This document shows positions 48,931-58,304 of a DNA stretch of 64,000 nucleotides, one piece after another; position 1 is the stretch's first letter, and the number at the start of each line of letters is the position of its first letter. The position numbers and the translations under genes are program-made. This DNA is from Acidimicrobiaceae bacterium (GTDB lineage Bacteria; Actinomycetota; Acidimicrobiia; Acidimicrobiales; RAAP-2). Where the stretch lies: contig PKWW01000060.1 in NCBI GenBank assembly GCA_003132165.1, forward strand, positions 46,807 to 110,806, read 5' to 3'. The notes beneath the pieces are model-generated. The model was not told the origin of the DNA and did not search any database. It was given only the letters and a program-made list of their open reading frames with translations.

Positions 48931-50301
48931 ATGCTCCGCAGAATCTACGGTATAGAGACTGAATACGGAATCACTTTCTCGTTGCGGGGACAGCGTCGGC
49001 TCAGCCCGGACGAAGTCTCACGATTCCTCTTTCGCAAGGTCGTCGCCTGGGGACGCTCGAGCAATGTCTTTCTCGAGAACGGTAGCCGCCTCTACTTGGA
49101 TGTCGGCAGCCATCCCGAATACGCCACCGCCGAGTGCGACTCGCTGCACGATGTCGTCGCCCAGGACAAGGCGGGCGAGGCGATCCTTCGAGAACTCGTT
49201 GATTACGCCCAGGGTCAGCTCGCCGACGAGGGTATCCGCGGTGACATCTATCTGTTCAAGAACAACACCGACTCGACCGGTAACTCTTACGGTTGTCACG
49301 AGAACTACTGCATTGAACGCATCGAGGACCTCACCAGACTCGAGCAGGTCTTCATCCCGTACCTCATCAGTCGCCAGATCTTCACCGGAGCCGGCAAGGT
49401 CGTCACCAACGTGAAGGGCACCGCGTACTCGATGAGCCAGCGCGCCGAACACATCTGGGAGGCGATCTCCTCGGCCACCACCCGCAGCCGGCCGATTATC
49501 AACACCCGCGACGAACCCCACGCTGATCCCGAGAAGTACCGGCGATTGCACGTCATCGTCGGGGACTCCAACATGAGCGAGTTCGCAACGTACTTGAAGA
49601 TTGGCACCGCCTCAGTCGTGCTCGCGATGATCGAGGACAAGACCACAATCCTTCGTGACTACAACATGGTGTCACCCATCAACGCCCTGCGCGACATCTC
49701 CTACGACCTCTGGAGCAAGGAACCGGTGAAGCTGCAGAGCGGTCGCGACATGACCGCCCTCGAGATCCAAGAGGACCTGTGTGAGCGCGCAGAACAATTC
49801 ATTCAGAGTCGCGACCTCCCGGCCGACCAGGTTCACGCCGTGGCCCTATGGCGCGAGGTGATCGAGCAGTACCGCAGTGACCCGATGGGACTCGCCGACC
49901 GCGTGGACTGGATCTCGAAACTGCAGATCATCGAGCGCGAGCGCGAGCGAAACGGTCTCGAGTTGAACGATCCGAAGATCGCTCTGATCGACCTGCTGTA
50001 TCACGACACCGACTTCCAGCGCGGTCTTTACTACCGCCGCCAGGCGAGAGGACACTTCGAGCGCATGGTCAACGACGAGGACATCGCACACGCCTCGCAT
50101 ACGCCGCCCACGACGACGCGTGCACACATGCGCGGCACCTTCATCAAGGCCGCCAAGGAATGGCGTCGTGACTACACCGTTGACTGGGTGCACTTGAAGC
50201 TGAACGATGAGATGCAGCGAACGGTGCTCTTGAAGGACCCTTTCAAGAGCAATGACGAACGGTTCCAGAAGCTGCTGGTCTCTCTCGAGAGGCACGGATA
50301 A
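48931..50301 (+). CDS. pafA: Pup ligase PafA
   Basis: RIYGIETEYGITFS, NGSRLYLDVGSHPEYATAEC, YLFKNNTDSTGNSYGCHENY. Confidence 0.96.
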   Translation: MLRRIYGIETEYGITFSLRGQRRLSPDEVSRFLFRKVVAWGRSSNVFLENGSRLYLDVGSHPEYATAECDSLHDVVAQDKAGEAILRELVDYAQGQLADEGIRGDIYLFKNNTDSTGNSYGCHENYCIERIEDLTRLEQVFIPYLISRQIFTGAGKVVTNVKGTAYSMSQRAEHIWEAISSATTRSRPIINTRDEPHADPEKYRRLHVIVGDSNMSEFATYLKIGTASVVLAMIEDKTTILRDYNMVSPINALRDISYDLWSKEPVKLQSGRDMTALEIQEDLCERAEQFIQSRDLPADQVHAVALWREVIEQYRSDPMGLADRVDWISKLQIIERERERNGLELNDPKIALIDLLYHDTDFQRGLYYRRQARGHFERMVNDEDIAHASHTPPTTTRAHMRGTFIKAAKEWRRDYTVDWVHLKLNDEMQRTVLLKDPFKSNDERFQKLLVSLERHG

Positions 50302-50319
50302 GCCGACTAGCCTTGCTCT

Positions 50320-50943
50320 GTGCCAGATGACACCACCACGGAATCACCACCAGCCGAGGAGCCGCGCGATTTGACCGAATCGTCGGATGAGCGCGGTCGT
50401 GCACGCAAGAAGCGCAACCGCTCTTTGCTCGAATGGGGGGCCATTGTCGTCGCGGCACTCGTGGTTTCACTCGTCATGCGAGCCTACGTGGTCCAGACTT
50501 TCTACATCCCTTCGGGATCGATGGAGCCCACCCTGCTGGTAGGCGACCGTGTAGTCGTCTCCAAACTGAGCGCCACCCTCGGCACGATGCACCGCGGTGA
50601 CATCGTCGTGTTCTACTCGTCCAAGAAAGCACAAGCGACCTGCGCACCGCCGGCCGAGCCGATCTACATCAAGCGTGTTATCGGGCTTCCTGGTGACGTC
50701 GTCACGTCCAAGGGCAACACCATCTACGTGAACCACCATGTCCTCGTCCAGAACTACACCCACGACCCGATCCTCGGCACGCCAATTGGCACGGTGAGGG
50801 TCAAGGCCAACCACTATTTCCTCATGGGCGACAACCGCGAACAGTCCTGTGACAGCCGTTACTGGGGCACCGTGCCCAAGTCGGCGATCATCGGGAAGGC
50901 CTTTATCCGTATTTGGCCGCTTTCCCGGTTCCGTTTCCTGTAG
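50320..50943 (+). CDS. lepB: Signal peptidase I
   Basis: IPSGSMEPTLLVGDRVVVSKL, KRVIGLPGDVV, MGDNREQSCDSRYWG. Confidence 0.94.
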   Translation: MPDDTTTESPPAEEPRDLTESSDERGRARKKRNRSLLEWGAIVVAALVVSLVMRAYVVQTFYIPSGSMEPTLLVGDRVVVSKLSATLGTMHRGDIVVFYSSKKAQATCAPPAEPIYIKRVIGLPGDVVTSKGNTIYVNHHVLVQNYTHDPILGTPIGTVRVKANHYFLMGDNREQSCDSRYWGTVPKSAIIGKAFIRIWPLSRFRFL

Positions 50944-50973
50944 GCGGACCGGCCCCGCCCCTACAATGGGCCT

Positions 50974-51357
50974 GTGTTCAGTTTGAGTCCAATAAAGATC
51001 ATGTTCATCGTGGTCGTGGTGCTGTTATTGCTTGGGCCCGACAAACTCCCCGAGGTCGCCCACAAGTTGGGATCGAGTTGGCGCGCGCTGAAGAGGATTC
51101 AAGAACGCGTCGAAAGTGAAGTGCGCGAAGTCATCCCCGATTTGCCGAGTACGGGCGATCTGGCGCGCATGGCACGCAGCCCCGTGAACATGCTGAACCA
51201 GTTGGCCAGTCGCGTCGACGCCAAGGATGAGGCCGCGAAGGCTCCCGAAACCCCGACTCTTGCACCGATGGAGCCACCAATCGTGCCTCCGGAAACTCCT
51301 CCGCCATCGCCACGGACTGACAATCTGACACTGCCACCCGACCCCTCACTCAACTAG
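50974..51357 (+). CDS. tatA: Sec-independent translocase TatA/TatB-type protein
   Basis: MFSLSPIKIMFIVVVVLLLLGPDKLPEVAHKLGSSWR; Pro-rich C-terminus; next to tatC. Confidence 0.85.
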   Translation: MFSLSPIKIMFIVVVVLLLLGPDKLPEVAHKLGSSWRALKRIQERVESEVREVIPDLPSTGDLARMARSPVNMLNQLASRVDAKDEAAKAPETPTLAPMEPPIVPPETPPPSPRTDNLTLPPDPSLN

Positions 51358-51364
51358 AGCGTCG

Positions 51365-52093
51365 ATGTCAAAATTCCGCAAAGCCGCTACCGGCATGACC
51401 TTGGCCGAGCATCTCGCGGAGGCGCGCCATCGGTTCATGCTGTCGGCGCTCGCTGTCATCGTGTTCGCCACGATCGCCTTTCTCTTCTATCCCGAGATTC
51501 TGAAGGTTCTCCAGCAGCCGTACTGCCGAGCGACGCCCAAGCACTGCACGTTCCTCGTGACCAATCCCCTGGACGGTTTGACGCTGCGTATCAAGATCGG
51601 CTTCTTCGGGGGCTTCTTGCTGGCGTCGCCCATTCTCTTCTGGCACGCCTGGCGATTCGTGACTCCGGGGCTCAAGGCCAAGGAACGTCGCTACGCGTTG
51701 CCGTTCGTCGGGTCGTCGATCCTCTTCTTCTGCGGCGGCGTCGCGGTCGCCTATTTCATCTTCGGTCGGGCCATCAAGTTCCTCGAGGCGATTGGCGGCC
51801 ACTCGCTGATCACCGACTACAACCCCAACCAGTATCTGGGACTCTTCGTGCTGATGATGTTCATCTTCGGGGTGACGTTCGAGTTCCCGGTCGTGCTCGT
51901 CGCCCTCGAACTCGCCGGAATCGTCACACCCCGCCAGTTGTTGCGGACCTGGCGGTACGCGTTGATCGCCATCACCGTGGTGTCGGCCGTCATCACGCCG
52001 AGTAGCGATCCGTTCTCGATGCTGGCGCTCGCCATCCCACTCACGGTCTTCTACTTCCTCGCCATTGGCATCGGTAAGTTGCTGAAGAAGTGA
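51365..52093 (+). CDS. tatC: Sec-independent translocase TatC
   Basis: MTLAEHLAEARHRFMLSALAV; six TM pattern; SDPFSMLALAIPL. Confidence 0.95.
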   Translation: MSKFRKAATGMTLAEHLAEARHRFMLSALAVIVFATIAFLFYPEILKVLQQPYCRATPKHCTFLVTNPLDGLTLRIKIGFFGGFLLASPILFWHAWRFVTPGLKAKERRYALPFVGSSILFFCGGVAVAYFIFGRAIKFLEAIGGHSLITDYNPNQYLGLFVLMMFIFGVTFEFPVVLVALELAGIVTPRQLLRTWRYALIAITVVSAVITPSSDPFSMLALAIPLTVFYFLAIGIGKLLKK

Positions 52094-54219
52094 CCTCCGA
52101 GGAGTATCGACGACATTTCATTGACGGACTCGGTTTCGGGCCCGATCCGTTCCAACTCGACGCGCTCGATGCGATTGACGAGCACGTCAACGTCCTGGTC
52201 AGCGCGCCGACTGGCTCGGGTAAGACCCTCATCGCCAACTACGCCATCGGACGAATTCTCGAACGCCGCGAGCGGGCGTTCTACACGACGCCGCTGAAGG
52301 CGCTCTCGAACCAGAAGTACAAGGAGCTGAGCGACCTTTTTGGCTCCCAGCGAGTCGGACTCTTGACCGGTGACACGTCGATCAACCGCAGTGCGGAAGT
52401 CATCGTCATGACGACCGAGGTGCTGCGCAACATGCTGCTCACCGATTCCGAGCAGATCAGGACTCTCGGGCTCGTCGTGCTCGATGAGGTCCACTATCTC
52501 CAGGACCCGTTTCGCGGAGGAGTCTGGGAGGAAGTTCTCATCCTGACACCCCCGTCGGTTCGGTTCGTGGCCTTGTCGGCGACGGTCGGCAACGCCAGCT
52601 TCGTGGGCGACTGGTTCAGCTCGGTTCGTGGCCCGACCAGCGTCATCGTCGAGAAGACCCGACCGATCCAGCTCCACAACCACCTCGCGATAGTCAAACG
52701 CGGCCAGCCGAATGCCGAGATCCTTGATCTGCTCGACGGGGAGCGACTGGCCGACGAAGCGCGCCGTATCGACAACATGATGAAGGCGACCCGGCGCTTT
52801 CGGCCGGGACCGAAGTGGAAAGGCCCCAAATCGAGCGCGCCACCTCCGCCGTTTCGTGCGCCCCGACGCAGCGAGTTGCTTCAAGCGCTCGAACGCGAGG
52901 ACTTGCTGCCGGTCATCGTTTTCATCTTCTCGCGGGCGGCGTGTGACGACGCCGTGCACCAGTGCAGACGCGACGGGCTTCTTTTCACGACCCCCGACGA
53001 GCGGCGCGAGATCGAGATGATCGCCACGTCGCGTCTCGTTGGCTTCACTGATGACGACCTGCACGCCCTGGAATACGCGGACTTCCTTGACAGTCTGCGC
53101 CGCGGACTAGCAATGCACCACGCGGGAATGGTTCCTGCGTTTCGCGAGATCGTTGAAGCTTGCTTCGAACGCAACCTGCTCGCCGTCGTCTTCGCGACCG
53201 AGACATTGGCTCTCGGGGTCAACATGCCCGCGCGTTCGGTGGCCCTGGAGAAATTCTCAAAATTTTCCGACGCTGGGCGCAAATTTCTCACCAGTGGCGA
53301 GTTCTCGCAAATGACCGGGCGGGCTGGTCGACGCGGTCTCGACGACGAGGGCCACGCCATTGTCTGCTTCGCCCAAGAGGTGGCTCTCCAGGACGTCGGC
53401 CGCGTCGCTCTGGCCCCGCCGTCGGACTTGCACTCCTCGTTTCGCCCGACCTACAACTTCACCGCGAACCTGATCAACCACTTCGACTTCGAGACGGCGA
53501 TAGAGGTGGTCCAGCGCTCGTACGCGCAGTTCGAGACCGACCACCGTCCGACCGGTAACAAGCGGCCCTTGGCTGATCAAATGGTCGCGCGCCACCACGT
53601 GCTCGAAGAGCTCGGCTACGCCGAGGGCTGGAAGCTCAACCAGCAGGGTCAGTTGCTGCGATCGATCTATCACGAGTGCGATTTGCTCATCGCCGAGTCA
53701 ATCACGAGCGGCGTGTTCGAGGACCTCGAGCCAGCCCAACTCGCCGGACTCTTATCGTGTTTCGTCTTCGAGTCGAAGCGGGCCTCGCGGGTGCCCAACG
53801 CCGCGAAGCAGGTCACCACCAAGAAGAAGAAGTCCCTTAACGACCGACTCGGAAAGGAACGGCGCGGCAGCATCGCCGAGCGGCTTAACGAGATCCGCGT
53901 GACCGCCGCGACGATTCGAGAGGTCGAGGATCGGTTCGGCGTGCCTCATGCCAAAGAGCCCGACGGCAAGTTCGCCACCACCATCGCCGCATGGGCGAGG
54001 GGGGCGTCACTCGGCACTGTGCTCGATGTCGCCGACGTGGAGATCGGTCAGACCTCACCGGGTGACTTTGTGCGAAACGCCAAGCAGGTGGCAGACCTCT
54101 GCGAGCAGGTGGCTCGCATGAGCCATCTCACAAAGGTCGCTGAGGTCGCTTCACAAGCCCGTGACGCCGTTCTTCGCAGCGTGGTGGCGGGTGCGTCCAG
54201 CGTCCACCCGCAGGGCTGA
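52090..54219 (+). CDS. helY: Ski2/Mtr4-like DEAD/DEAH-box helicase (HelY family)
   Basis: SAPTGSGKTLIANYAI, VVLDEVHYLQD, MTGRAGRRGLDDEG; adjacent to tatC. Confidence 0.92.
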   Translation: MTSEEYRRHFIDGLGFGPDPFQLDALDAIDEHVNVLVSAPTGSGKTLIANYAIGRILERRERAFYTTPLKALSNQKYKELSDLFGSQRVGLLTGDTSINRSAEVIVMTTEVLRNMLLTDSEQIRTLGLVVLDEVHYLQDPFRGGVWEEVLILTPPSVRFVALSATVGNASFVGDWFSSVRGPTSVIVEKTRPIQLHNHLAIVKRGQPNAEILDLLDGERLADEARRIDNMMKATRRFRPGPKWKGPKSSAPPPPFRAPRRSELLQALEREDLLPVIVFIFSRAACDDAVHQCRRDGLLFTTPDERREIEMIATSRLVGFTDDDLHALEYADFLDSLRRGLAMHHAGMVPAFREIVEACFERNLLAVVFATETLALGVNMPARSVALEKFSKFSDAGRKFLTSGEFSQMTGRAGRRGLDDEGHAIVCFAQEVALQDVGRVALAPPSDLHSSFRPTYNFTANLINHFDFETAIEVVQRSYAQFETDHRPTGNKRPLADQMVARHHVLEELGYAEGWKLNQQGQLLRSIYHECDLLIAESITSGVFEDLEPAQLAGLLSCFVFESKRASRVPNAAKQVTTKKKKSLNDRLGKERRGSIAERLNEIRVTAATIREVEDRFGVPHAKEPDGKFATTIAAWARGASLGTVLDVADVEIGQTSPGDFVRNAKQVADLCEQVARMSHLTKVAEVASQARDAVLRSVVAGASSVHPQG

Positions 54220-54243
54220 TTTCGCCTCTAATCTCGTTACTCC

Positions 54244-55851
54244 ATGCATCCTTATGTCGTTGAAGAGTTCTCAGACGCCGAGATAGCGATTCTTCGACGC
54301 TATTTCACGAACCTCGAGGGTCCGGTTTTCGCCCTGGTGAATTTACCCGAGGTGGTGAAGGGTGCACTGTTCGCCCGCTATTCAAGGTCATCGAAGAGTC
54401 TGCGCCGACTGTTTCTCGATGAGTTCGTGGGCGACCTCGACCTCACCGGCGATGCCTCGATCGACGCGACGGTCGGGCTGGGCCGAGCTGACGACCTCTA
54501 CCGGACGATCTTCTACGAATACGGCGACGACTCCGTGGCCCAACTAGGTGGAGTACACCTCGCCTGCGAGCAGGCGAGCAACATCCTGACCAAGGTGCTC
54601 GAGTGGGGCCGCCTCATGAGCTACCTCGAGCAGTCGACGAGGTACCTCGGCTACGACAAGCGGCTCGGTAACGGCCAATACCGCTTTTACCGCGACCACG
54701 ACGTGCTCGAGTCGCGGCTCGGTGCGCGGTACGTCGGTGACATGGACCGCATGTTCGACACCTACGCTGAGATGCTGCCGGTATTGACCGACTGGATTGC
54801 GAAGAAGTATCCCAAGACCCCCGAGGACACCGATTTCGTCTACCGCCAGGCGATTCGGGCGAAGGCGCTCGACGCCGTGCGCGGGCTACTGCCAGCGAGC
54901 GCGCTTTCGAACCTTGGCATCTACGCCTCGGGTCAAGCGTACGAGGCGCTTCTGTTACGCATGCGTGCCCATCCTCTGCCCGAGGTTCGCGAGTACTCCC
55001 AGATGATGCTCGAAGAACTCATGAAGGTCATCCCTTCATTCCTCAAGCGCGTTGACGTCGCCGAGCGCGGCGTCGCGTGGACCAACTACCTCGCCGAGAC
55101 CAAGGGTGCCACGCGTGAGTTGCTGCACTCGATGTGGGACAACGTCGCCACCATCGACCAGGGTGAGCAGGTCCGGCTCGTCGGGTTCGATCCCGAGGGC
55201 GAGACTCGGATTCTCGAAGCGATCGTCTTCGCCAATACCGCGGTCTCGACCGAGGAGGCCGTGTCGCGTGTGAAGTCGATGAACCCGGGGGAGCGCGCAA
55301 AGCTCATCGCAACCTACGTGGGCAATCGCATGAACCGCCGGCACCGCCCGGGACGGGCCTTCGAGAGTACCGACTACCGGTTCGAACTCGTCACCGACTA
55401 CGGTGCGTTCCGTGATCTGCAGCGCCACCGACTGCTGACGCTCGAGTGGCAACCTCTTAACGTCGACCTCGGTTACGACGTGCCCGAGGTAATACGCGAG
55501 GCGGGACTCGCCGATCGCTACGAGGAGTCCCTGGAGCGCTCTGCCTCGCTCTTTTACGACATGCGCGAGGAGTTTCCCGAGCAGAGCCAGTACGCGGTCG
55601 CTTTGGCGTTTCGCATCCGTTACGTCATGCAGATGAACGCCCGCGAGGCCATGCACCTCATCGAACTCCGCTCGGGTCCACAGGGTCATCCCAGTTACCG
55701 ACGAGTCGCTCACGAGATGGCGAGGCTGATCCGTGATCAGGCAGGACACGAGGCTGTCGCCGACGCAATGCGCTATGTGGATTTTTCCGACACCGACCTC
55801 GAAAGGCTCGAAGCGGAGCGTTCCGCCGAGCGAAATCGCTTAAATCGCTAG
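54244..55851 (+). CDS. Double-domain ThyX-like (FAD-dependent thymidylate synthase superfamily) protein
   Basis: First half EWGRLMSYLEQSTRY; second half LQRHRLLTLEWQPL; 535 aa, about twice ThyX length. Confidence 0.75.
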   Translation: MHPYVVEEFSDAEIAILRRYFTNLEGPVFALVNLPEVVKGALFARYSRSSKSLRRLFLDEFVGDLDLTGDASIDATVGLGRADDLYRTIFYEYGDDSVAQLGGVHLACEQASNILTKVLEWGRLMSYLEQSTRYLGYDKRLGNGQYRFYRDHDVLESRLGARYVGDMDRMFDTYAEMLPVLTDWIAKKYPKTPEDTDFVYRQAIRAKALDAVRGLLPASALSNLGIYASGQAYEALLLRMRAHPLPEVREYSQMMLEELMKVIPSFLKRVDVAERGVAWTNYLAETKGATRELLHSMWDNVATIDQGEQVRLVGFDPEGETRILEAIVFANTAVSTEEAVSRVKSMNPGERAKLIATYVGNRMNRRHRPGRAFESTDYRFELVTDYGAFRDLQRHRLLTLEWQPLNVDLGYDVPEVIREAGLADRYEESLERSASLFYDMREEFPEQSQYAVALAFRIRYVMQMNAREAMHLIELRSGPQGHPSYRRVAHEMARLIRDQAGHEAVADAMRYVDFSDTDLERLEAERSAERNRLNR

Positions 55852-55943
55852 CGTTTCGCAATCATTACGCATTGTTTATACTGAATGGCTCCACACGAAG
55901 GCGAAAAGGCTCTACACTGCCAGCGCTACAGAGAAGGAAGTTT

Positions 55944-56366
55944 ATGGCTAGTGATGGCGACACAGAAGAAGTATTTGATGAAGAAGAACTCGCTGAGGGC
56001 TTCGATGAGGAGGTTGTCAGTGGGGAAGAAGAGATTGAGGACGTCGACGTCGACGTAGAGGGCGATGACGTCGTGGACGTCGACGAAGAGGTTCTCGTAG
56101 AGGTTGCCGTGCCCGAAGACGACGACGTCGTGGACGACGCTGACGTCGAACTCGCTCTGGACGAAGTGCTCGCTGAGACCATCCGTCGCACCAGCACTCC
56201 CGAAGACGATGACGAGATCGTCGGCGAAGTGGACTCATCGGTCGATCCGGCCGAGACCATCCTGCCCAAGCAGGACGATGAATTCCGATGCAATTCGTGT
56301 CGGCTCTTGAAGAAGACGAGCCAGCTCGCTGACCGTCCCAAGGGTCTTTGCCGCGACTGCGTCTGA
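55944..56366 (+). CDS. DUF4193-like acidic protein with C-terminal zinc ribbon
   Basis: Very acidic N-terminus; FRCNSCRLLKKTSQLADRPKGLCRDCV end. Confidence 0.75.
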   Translation: MASDGDTEEVFDEEELAEGFDEEVVSGEEEIEDVDVDVEGDDVVDVDEEVLVEVAVPEDDDVVDDADVELALDEVLAETIRRTSTPEDDDEIVGEVDSSVDPAETILPKQDDEFRCNSCRLLKKTSQLADRPKGLCRDCV

Positions 56367-56408
56367 TCAGCCACGGCGACGCCGCTCGGCGAGAAGGATG
56401 GGCTTGAC

Positions 56409-56819
56409 GTGAGTATCCGTGTCGCCAGTGCCGCAACGCCTGACATCGTTGAACTATTGGAGAGCGCGACGCGCGCCGCGTCGACTCACCGCGGTGGTGA
56501 GCAACTACTCGCGGCGATCTACGCCGGCAGCGAACCAAACAGCGTCCTCGCAGACGCTGTGGCCCACGGAAGCCTCTGGATTGCAATTGACGGTGACAAT
56601 ACTGTGGGGTTCGCCCTGCGCCGAAATGGTGTCCTAGAGGCCGTCTACGTCAAAAAGAGGCACCGGCGCCAAGGACTCGGTCGAAAGCTCGTCCACGCCG
56701 TAGTCGACGCGTCGGACGACATCCTTGACGCGTACGCGTTACCGGGCGACCGCGCGACGAAGTCGCTCTACGAATCCTTTGGCTGGAAGGCGCGACTTCT
56801 TACGATGCGCGGCGAGTAG
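56409..56819 (+). CDS. GNAT family N-acetyltransferase
   Basis: LEAVYVKKRHRRQGLGRKLVHAVV acetyl-CoA-binding motif. Confidence 0.85.
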   Translation: MSIRVASAATPDIVELLESATRAASTHRGGEQLLAAIYAGSEPNSVLADAVAHGSLWIAIDGDNTVGFALRRNGVLEAVYVKKRHRRQGLGRKLVHAVVDASDDILDAYALPGDRATKSLYESFGWKARLLTMRGE

Positions 56820-58218
56820 CCGGCCGGCGCGGTGCGCGCGTGGGCGGTGGCGGCGGTGGCACCCTCATACCGAGCAGCTTCGCTAACTCGGGGATGGCAC
56901 CGGCGTTCTTCACTGCGAGCGCCTTGGATACGTCGTCGGTGGGAATGCCCTGAGGCTTCACGTTGCGTCGAATCGAGGTGTCGACCGTCAGGGTCACGAT
57001 TTCCTGCCACTTGGCAGGATCCAGATCGACCGTGAGAGCTTCAGAGACGATTGCGACGACCTTTACCGCCATCTCGGCGCTGACGCGCGTCGACATGTCC
57101 GGAGGGCGAGCGACCAGGCGAAGCGCCTCGGGAACATTCTTCGAATTAACGGCCGCTTCGAGCTTCTCGTTCCACTGGGTACGCAGAATCTCGAGGCGGG
57201 CGGTGAGGCTCACCTGCAGTTCCTTCAATTGATTGCGCGCCTCGTCGTCAAGTGAAACCGTCTTGGCGGCGGTGACGACAGCGCGTAGGTCACGAAGGCG
57301 AACTTCGCGTCCGGCGCCGATAGCACCCGCGGCCTTGTCCTTCCACAGCGCGAGGTTGGTCTTCGCGAGAAGATCCTCAGCAATGCGCTCGATGGTGCCG
57401 GCGTCAATCGTGGGACGACCCTGGGCGGTGGCGTTCTTGTTCTGCTCGGCGACCGCGCTGCGGACAGCGGGCATTCCGCCACGAAGCAACTGCTCGGCAA
57501 CGGGGAGCTGCTCGGGCGAAAGTGTCGCGAGCAAGGCGTTACGGAACGTGGTTGTCATCGGGGGAGCGATGGGCCCGCTAGGACGCTCGGGGCGGCCGGT
57601 GCGCGGTCCGCGAGTCGGTCGGTCGTTACGTGCGCCGCCCTCGGTACGCGGTGCGCGCTCGGGACGTGCGCCGCCCTCGGTACGCGGTGCGCGCTCGGGA
57701 CGTGCGCCGCCCTCGGTACGCGGTGCGCGCTCGGGACGTGCGCCGCCTTCAGACCGTGGTCCTCTATCGGGTCGAGCGCCGCCTTCAGACCGTGGTCCTC
57801 TATCGGGTCGAGCCGACGGGCCACCGGTGCCCTTGGCCCTGGGAGGACCGGAAGGACGCTTGGAGCCCTCGCGGTGCTCACCGTCACGGCCTTCACGACC
57901 GCCTTCACGTCGAGCACCACCGCGGCCCTTGGGCGCGTAGGTGACGACGACGTCGGGACCCTGCTTCGCACTCGGGATCAACTCGACACGCTCTTTACGC
58001 GGGTCGAGTGGCGAGGCGGTCTTGGCCGGCAGTACCGACAAGACCTCCATTCCCTCCATGTATTGCTCAATGTCGGCACGGTAGACCGTGCCGACCACTG
58101 GGCCGCCCGGCACGAGGGACGCGTTGAGTACGCCCTTGGGAAGCTTCGCTCCCGCGGCACGCCACGTGGCAACGTCCCCGTTTAGGCTGGTGATTTCGAT
58201 CTCAATATGGCGAGACAT
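56800..58218 (-). CDS. Low-complexity basic protein with tandem 12-aa repeats between N- and C-terminal ordered regions
   Basis: Start MSRHIEIEITSLNG; RPDRGPRSEGGA x2 and RPERAPRTEGGA x3 in an R/G/P linker; helical C-terminal region. Confidence 0.75.
   Translation of the reverse strand: MSRHIEIEITSLNGDVATWRAAGAKLPKGVLNASLVPGGPVVGTVYRADIEQYMEGMEVLSVLPAKTASPLDPRKERVELIPSAKQGPDVVVTYAPKGRGGARREGGREGRDGEHREGSKRPSGPPRAKGTGGPSARPDRGPRSEGGARPDRGPRSEGGARPERAPRTEGGARPERAPRTEGGARPERAPRTEGGARNDRPTRGPRTGRPERPSGPIAPPMTTTFRNALLATLSPEQLPVAEQLLRGGMPAVRSAVAEQNKNATAQGRPTIDAGTIERIAEDLLAKTNLALWKDKAAGAIGAGREVRLRDLRAVVTAAKTVSLDDEARNQLKELQVSLTARLEILRTQWNEKLEAAVNSKNVPEALRLVARPPDMSTRVSAEMAVKVVAIVSEALTVDLDPAKWQEIVTLTVDTSIRRNVKPQGIPTDDVSKALAVKNAGAIPELAKLLGMRVPPPPPPTRAPRRPATRRAS
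57630..57813 (-). repeat. 36-bp in-frame tandem repeat, two sequence subfamilies
   Basis: Three identical-looking GTGCGCCGCCCTCGGTACGCGGTGCGCGCTCGGGAC units (57630, 57666, 57702) then two GCCGCCTTCAGACCGTGGTCCTCTATCGGGTCGAGC units (57742, 57778). Confidence 0.95.
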
Positions 58219-58304
58219 AGGTTTCCAATCTACTCGCTTTGAATAGAGCAAACATTTCACCCACATTTAGACGATTTTTAGAATGTGTTGCCTAGCATGG
58301 CGTC

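Noticed and set aside
45747-50301. Dop and PafA as a suspicious gene duplication
   Set aside because: They are the known ancient paralogs of the Pup system and expected here.
57630-57813. Possible CRISPR array
   Set aside because: Units are contiguous and in frame with no unique spacers; it is a coding tandem repeat.
57233-57940. Plus-strand 235-aa ORF opposite the repeat protein
   Set aside because: Shadow ORF created by the GC-rich 36-bp repeats; the minus-strand frame has a conserved-looking start, ordered ends and proper context.
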